A DNA stretch of 64,000 nt from an uncultured Collinsella sp. (GTDB taxonomy: Bacteria; Actinomycetota; Coriobacteriia; Coriobacteriales; Coriobacteriaceae). Below are positions 62,039 to 64,000 of the stretch, in pieces. The notes below the pieces were generated by a model. The model did not search any database and had not been told where the DNA came from. It saw only the letters and a list, made by a program, of their open reading frames with translations. Each line of letters starts with the position of its first letter. The stretch's first letter is position 1. The DNA lies in the NCBI GenBank assembly GCA_902462065.1, contig CABQAK010000003.1, positions 19,264 to 83,263 of the forward strand, written 5' to 3'. The translations under genes and the position numbers were made by a program.

Positions 62039-62648
62039 GGGCGACCTCCTTGGTGGTCGAGAGGATTTCGTGGGCAAAGCCGAGCTCGACGGCGCGCTCG
62101 GCCGAAAGGTAGGTGTCTTTTGCAGTGAGGGACTGGATGCGCTTGGGCGTGAGGCCGCTGCGGTCCGAGAGGATTTGCGTGAGGGTCTTGCGGGTCTGCA
62201 TGAGACGCCGGCTGGTTTCCTGCAGCGCAAGTGCCGAGCCGCCTGCCCCCTGGGGGATCAGCGGGTCGTGAATCATGAGCTCTGCATGGGGCGCCATACG
62301 GCGATCGTCGCCGCCCATAAAGATCACGGCGCCCATGGACGCGGCGAATTCCAGGCAGACGGTGCGGATGGGGCACGATGCGAGGCGCATGGCGTCATAG
62401 ATCGCAAGGCCCGATCGCACGCTTCCGCTGGCGCTGGCGACAAATATGGTGATGGGGCGGCTGGGGTCGGTGGCATCGAGCAGGCGGATCTGCTGGCATA
62501 GGTCGTGGGCCATCGGGGTTTCGATGTTTCCCATGACGGAGAGCTCGCGACGGGCGAGCATCTCATCGTAAATGCTGGTGAGCGTGATGCCTCGGGCGGA
62601 TTCACGCATGGTGAGGGGGCTGATGATGGGGGAATGATTGGTGTCCAT
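62031..62648 (-). CDS. ClpP-like serine protease
   Basis: A 205-residue ClpP-family peptidase. The triad is complete: Ser104 in FAASMGAV, His127 in LMIHDPL and Asp178 in TAKDTYLS; the SASGSVRSGLAIYDAM strand matches the ClpP glycine-rich loop. No ClpX or ClpA is adjacent, and the downstream gene encodes a different AAA-like ATPase. AAAGGAG precedes the ATG. Probably a specialised paralog, not the housekeeping ClpP. Confidence 0.9.
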   Translation of the reverse strand: MDTNHSPIISPLTMRESARGITLTSIYDEMLARRELSVMGNIETPMAHDLCQQIRLLDATDPSRPITIFVASASGSVRSGLAIYDAMRLASCPIRTVCLEFAASMGAVIFMGGDDRRMAPHAELMIHDPLIPQGAGGSALALQETSRRLMQTRKTLTQILSDRSGLTPKRIQSLTAKDTYLSAERAVELGFAHEILSTTKEVAHV

Positions 62649-62711
62649 GAGGACTCCTTTCTGTTGGTTGTGTTGTGGAATAGGATTGTTGCCCGCGGAG
62701 GGGCTGGCGGG

Positions 62712-63602
62712 CTACAGGGTTCGTCCGAGCCTGAGATCGAGCTCGGTTGTGGGGCAGGCTGCCTGTTCGTGCGGCTCGCAAGCGCCAAGGGCTCCAAAGC
62801 GATAGAGCGTTGCGGCGGGCGTGGTGTAGGCGAGCCGCAGCTGATGCTCGACAGGGGCACATCCGTCATTTTTGTAATGAGCCGCGTAGTACTGCGCGAT
62901 GCTGGCGTTCATCTCGCTGCCATTGCGATGGCGCTCAAACTGGCGTCTGCAGGTCTCGATGATCTTTGCTACCGACTTGGGTGCCGTCGCGGGAACAAGG
63001 GCGAGATAGCCCTCAAATAGCTCGTTGATGCTCAGGAGGCACAGCAGGTCGATCAGCGTCCTTATGGCTGCTCCCTCGGCAGAAAAATGCGCGGTCATGC
63101 GGTTATATCGGTTGCGGTCGACGATGGCCGCATGGGGTCTTGGAGTTTTCTGCCCTGTGGTCCCGGGCTTTTGCCGCGCCTGTGTATTGAGCTCGACGTT
63201 GCAGCGCTTGAGGCCGTCCAACGGAAGGAACAGTGCGGTGCGCAGGGTGTTCCGCTTGCTTTCGAGTTCATGACGCTCGTCGGGTTCCCATTCGAGCTTG
63301 AGTTTCGTGTCGAGCGCCGTAAGCATATGGGCTAGGCAGCCTACGGTAAGAACGTACGAATCGTTGTCGCGTTTTGGGGCATAGGGGTCTGTCAGCTTGC
63401 GAATGTCGGGGTCGCCCATGATCTTTGTGCAGCGCTTCAGCAGTTGAGGGTGGTCGGCCAAGATCGTCGCGAGCGGTAGCGACGCGTAGTTCTTGATGGT
63501 CGCGGCGGCAAAGGCGGCGTCATATTCGTTTGCATATGCTCGCTCAATGCGGGCATCCAGAATGCTTTTCTTATCGCCGTCTTCAGCGTGGTGGTTTGTC
63601 AT
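62712..63602 (-). CDS. Unknown protein, first gene of the ClpP/VirD4-like operon
   Basis: A 296-residue protein with no family I recognise. It is charged and mostly helical; a hydrophobic stretch (IRTLIDLLCLLSINELFEGYLALV) is the only candidate for membrane contact. Several basic clusters (KRNTLRTAL, RQFERHRNG) might bind nucleic acid. ATG 63602 has GGAG seven bases upstream; a longer in-frame start exists at 63758 but gives a Gln/His-rich low-complexity extension with no ribosome site. 63 bases separate it from the ClpP-like gene. Confidence 0.75.
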   Translation of the reverse strand: MTNHHAEDGDKKSILDARIERAYANEYDAAFAAATIKNYASLPLATILADHPQLLKRCTKIMGDPDIRKLTDPYAPKRDNDSYVLTVGCLAHMLTALDTKLKLEWEPDERHELESKRNTLRTALFLPLDGLKRCNVELNTQARQKPGTTGQKTPRPHAAIVDRNRYNRMTAHFSAEGAAIRTLIDLLCLLSINELFEGYLALVPATAPKSVAKIIETCRRQFERHRNGSEMNASIAQYYAAHYKNDGCAPVEHQLRLAYTTPAATLYRFGALGACEPHEQAACPTTELDLRLGRTL

Positions 63603-63945
63603 AGCTTCTCCAATCGGTTGATGTTCGTGCTGTTTGTTGATGTGTTGGTTGTCGTGAGTGATGTGCTTGCCGTGGGTGATGTGCTGACGTTGGGGTGCTA
63701 TGCGGTTTTCAATGAGCCCGTGAGGCAGTTGCTGCAGGGGCGGGATGGAACGGCCCATGCAAGGCGGAAGGCATCGTGCTCAAAATCGAGACAGCAATGC
63801 CCTGGGTGCCTCACATGTGGCAGTTACCTCATTAAGTTGTCATTGCGTTTGGGGTTGTACTTTGCCGATCTTCTTTCTCTTACACGCTAAAAACTGAAAT
63901 TTCATATGCTCGATCTACTTAAAACCGCAACGGCGATCTTTTATC
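63603..63945. other. Non-coding leader of the last operon, no gene seen
   Basis: About 340 bases between the operon start and the minus-strand promoter at 63946. Short frames exist on both strands but none with a ribosome site and recognisable sequence. No tRNA or terminator was found; the leader is unusually long. Confidence 0.5.
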
Positions 63946-63974
63946 AACTTATATGTCGGAACGCGTCTTTGCAA
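63946..63974 (-). promoter_or_regulatory. Minus-strand promoter of the tRNA type ahead of the last operon
   Basis: On the minus strand TTGCAA (63974-63969) and TAAGTT (63951-63946) have a 17-base spacer, and upstream is AAAAAAGTAC, identical to the tRNA-Gly promoter at 27431 over 14 bases (AAAAAAGTACTTGC). Confidence 0.6.
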
Positions 63975-64000
63975 GTACTTTTTTGCGTTTGTTTCAAATG

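Noticed and set aside
60734..63602. Complete integrative conjugative element
   Set aside because: Only one VirD4-like gene is present; no relaxase, integrase, VirB4 or attachment site is visible before the window ends.

Overview
The window reads as a chromosomal segment of a gut-dwelling member of the Coriobacteriia, most likely Collinsella (Actinomycetota). Evidence: high-GC coding DNA with strong AAGGAG ribosome sites; the actinobacterial order rapZ-whiA-gap-pgk-tpi-secG; a Tat-type lipoprotein signal; a strict-anaerobe toolkit (class III ribonucleotide reductase, flavodoxin plus DUF3793, ferredoxin-like aldo/keto reductase); and a host-glycan (sialic acid) catabolic cluster. The genus is an inference from gene content; no rRNA is present.

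Layout. 1-10 kb: a peptide-type ABC importer (binding protein cut by the window edge, permease, permease-ATPase fusion, ATPase), an acetyl-esterase, a second esterase-fold protein that has lost its nucleophile, and an N-acetylneuraminate lyase, ROK kinase and NanE epimerase; together these look like uptake, deacetylation and breakdown of sialic acid. 10-17 kb: rapZ, whiA (without the usual yvcK), gap, pgk, tpiA, gpmI and secG. 17-23.5 kb: a complete five-gene oligopeptide importer. 24-30 kb: five tRNA genes after a tRNA-Leu, a PP2C phosphatase next to a fused STAS/anti-sigma kinase, and a GH13 glucosidase between identical tRNA-Gly copies. 30-34 kb: nrdD and nrdG behind a NrdR-box promoter. 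34-36 kb: folE, an HD protein and folB.

35.6-47 kb: peptidases, a SlyD/UreE-like pair, a HAD phosphatase, and a minus-strand run (RNase HI, oxidoreductase, acylphosphatase, Fur-family regulator), then a divergent LysR/metY pair with a Cys-containing leader peptide. 47-54 kb: aldo/keto reductase, oxidoreductase, endonuclease IV and an amino-acid ABC importer whose permease carries an extracytoplasmic domain. 54-58 kb: flavodoxin/DUF3793, a CsoR-type site with a membrane-anchored metallochaperone-like protein, and a LexA-controlled Y-family polymerase with its YolD partner. 58-64 kb: a truncated Fe-ADH-like gene, pgi, and a three-gene minus-strand operon (unknown protein, ClpP-like protease, VirD4-like ATPase without a membrane domain).

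The most unusual signals are: about ten long intergenic inverted repeats, mostly unrelated in sequence but similar in architecture; the ClpP/VirD4-like operon; the RsbV-RsbW-type fusion; the esterase/pseudo-esterase pair; and the metY leader. All starts were chosen by hand from ribosome-site spacing and family length; no database search was possible.
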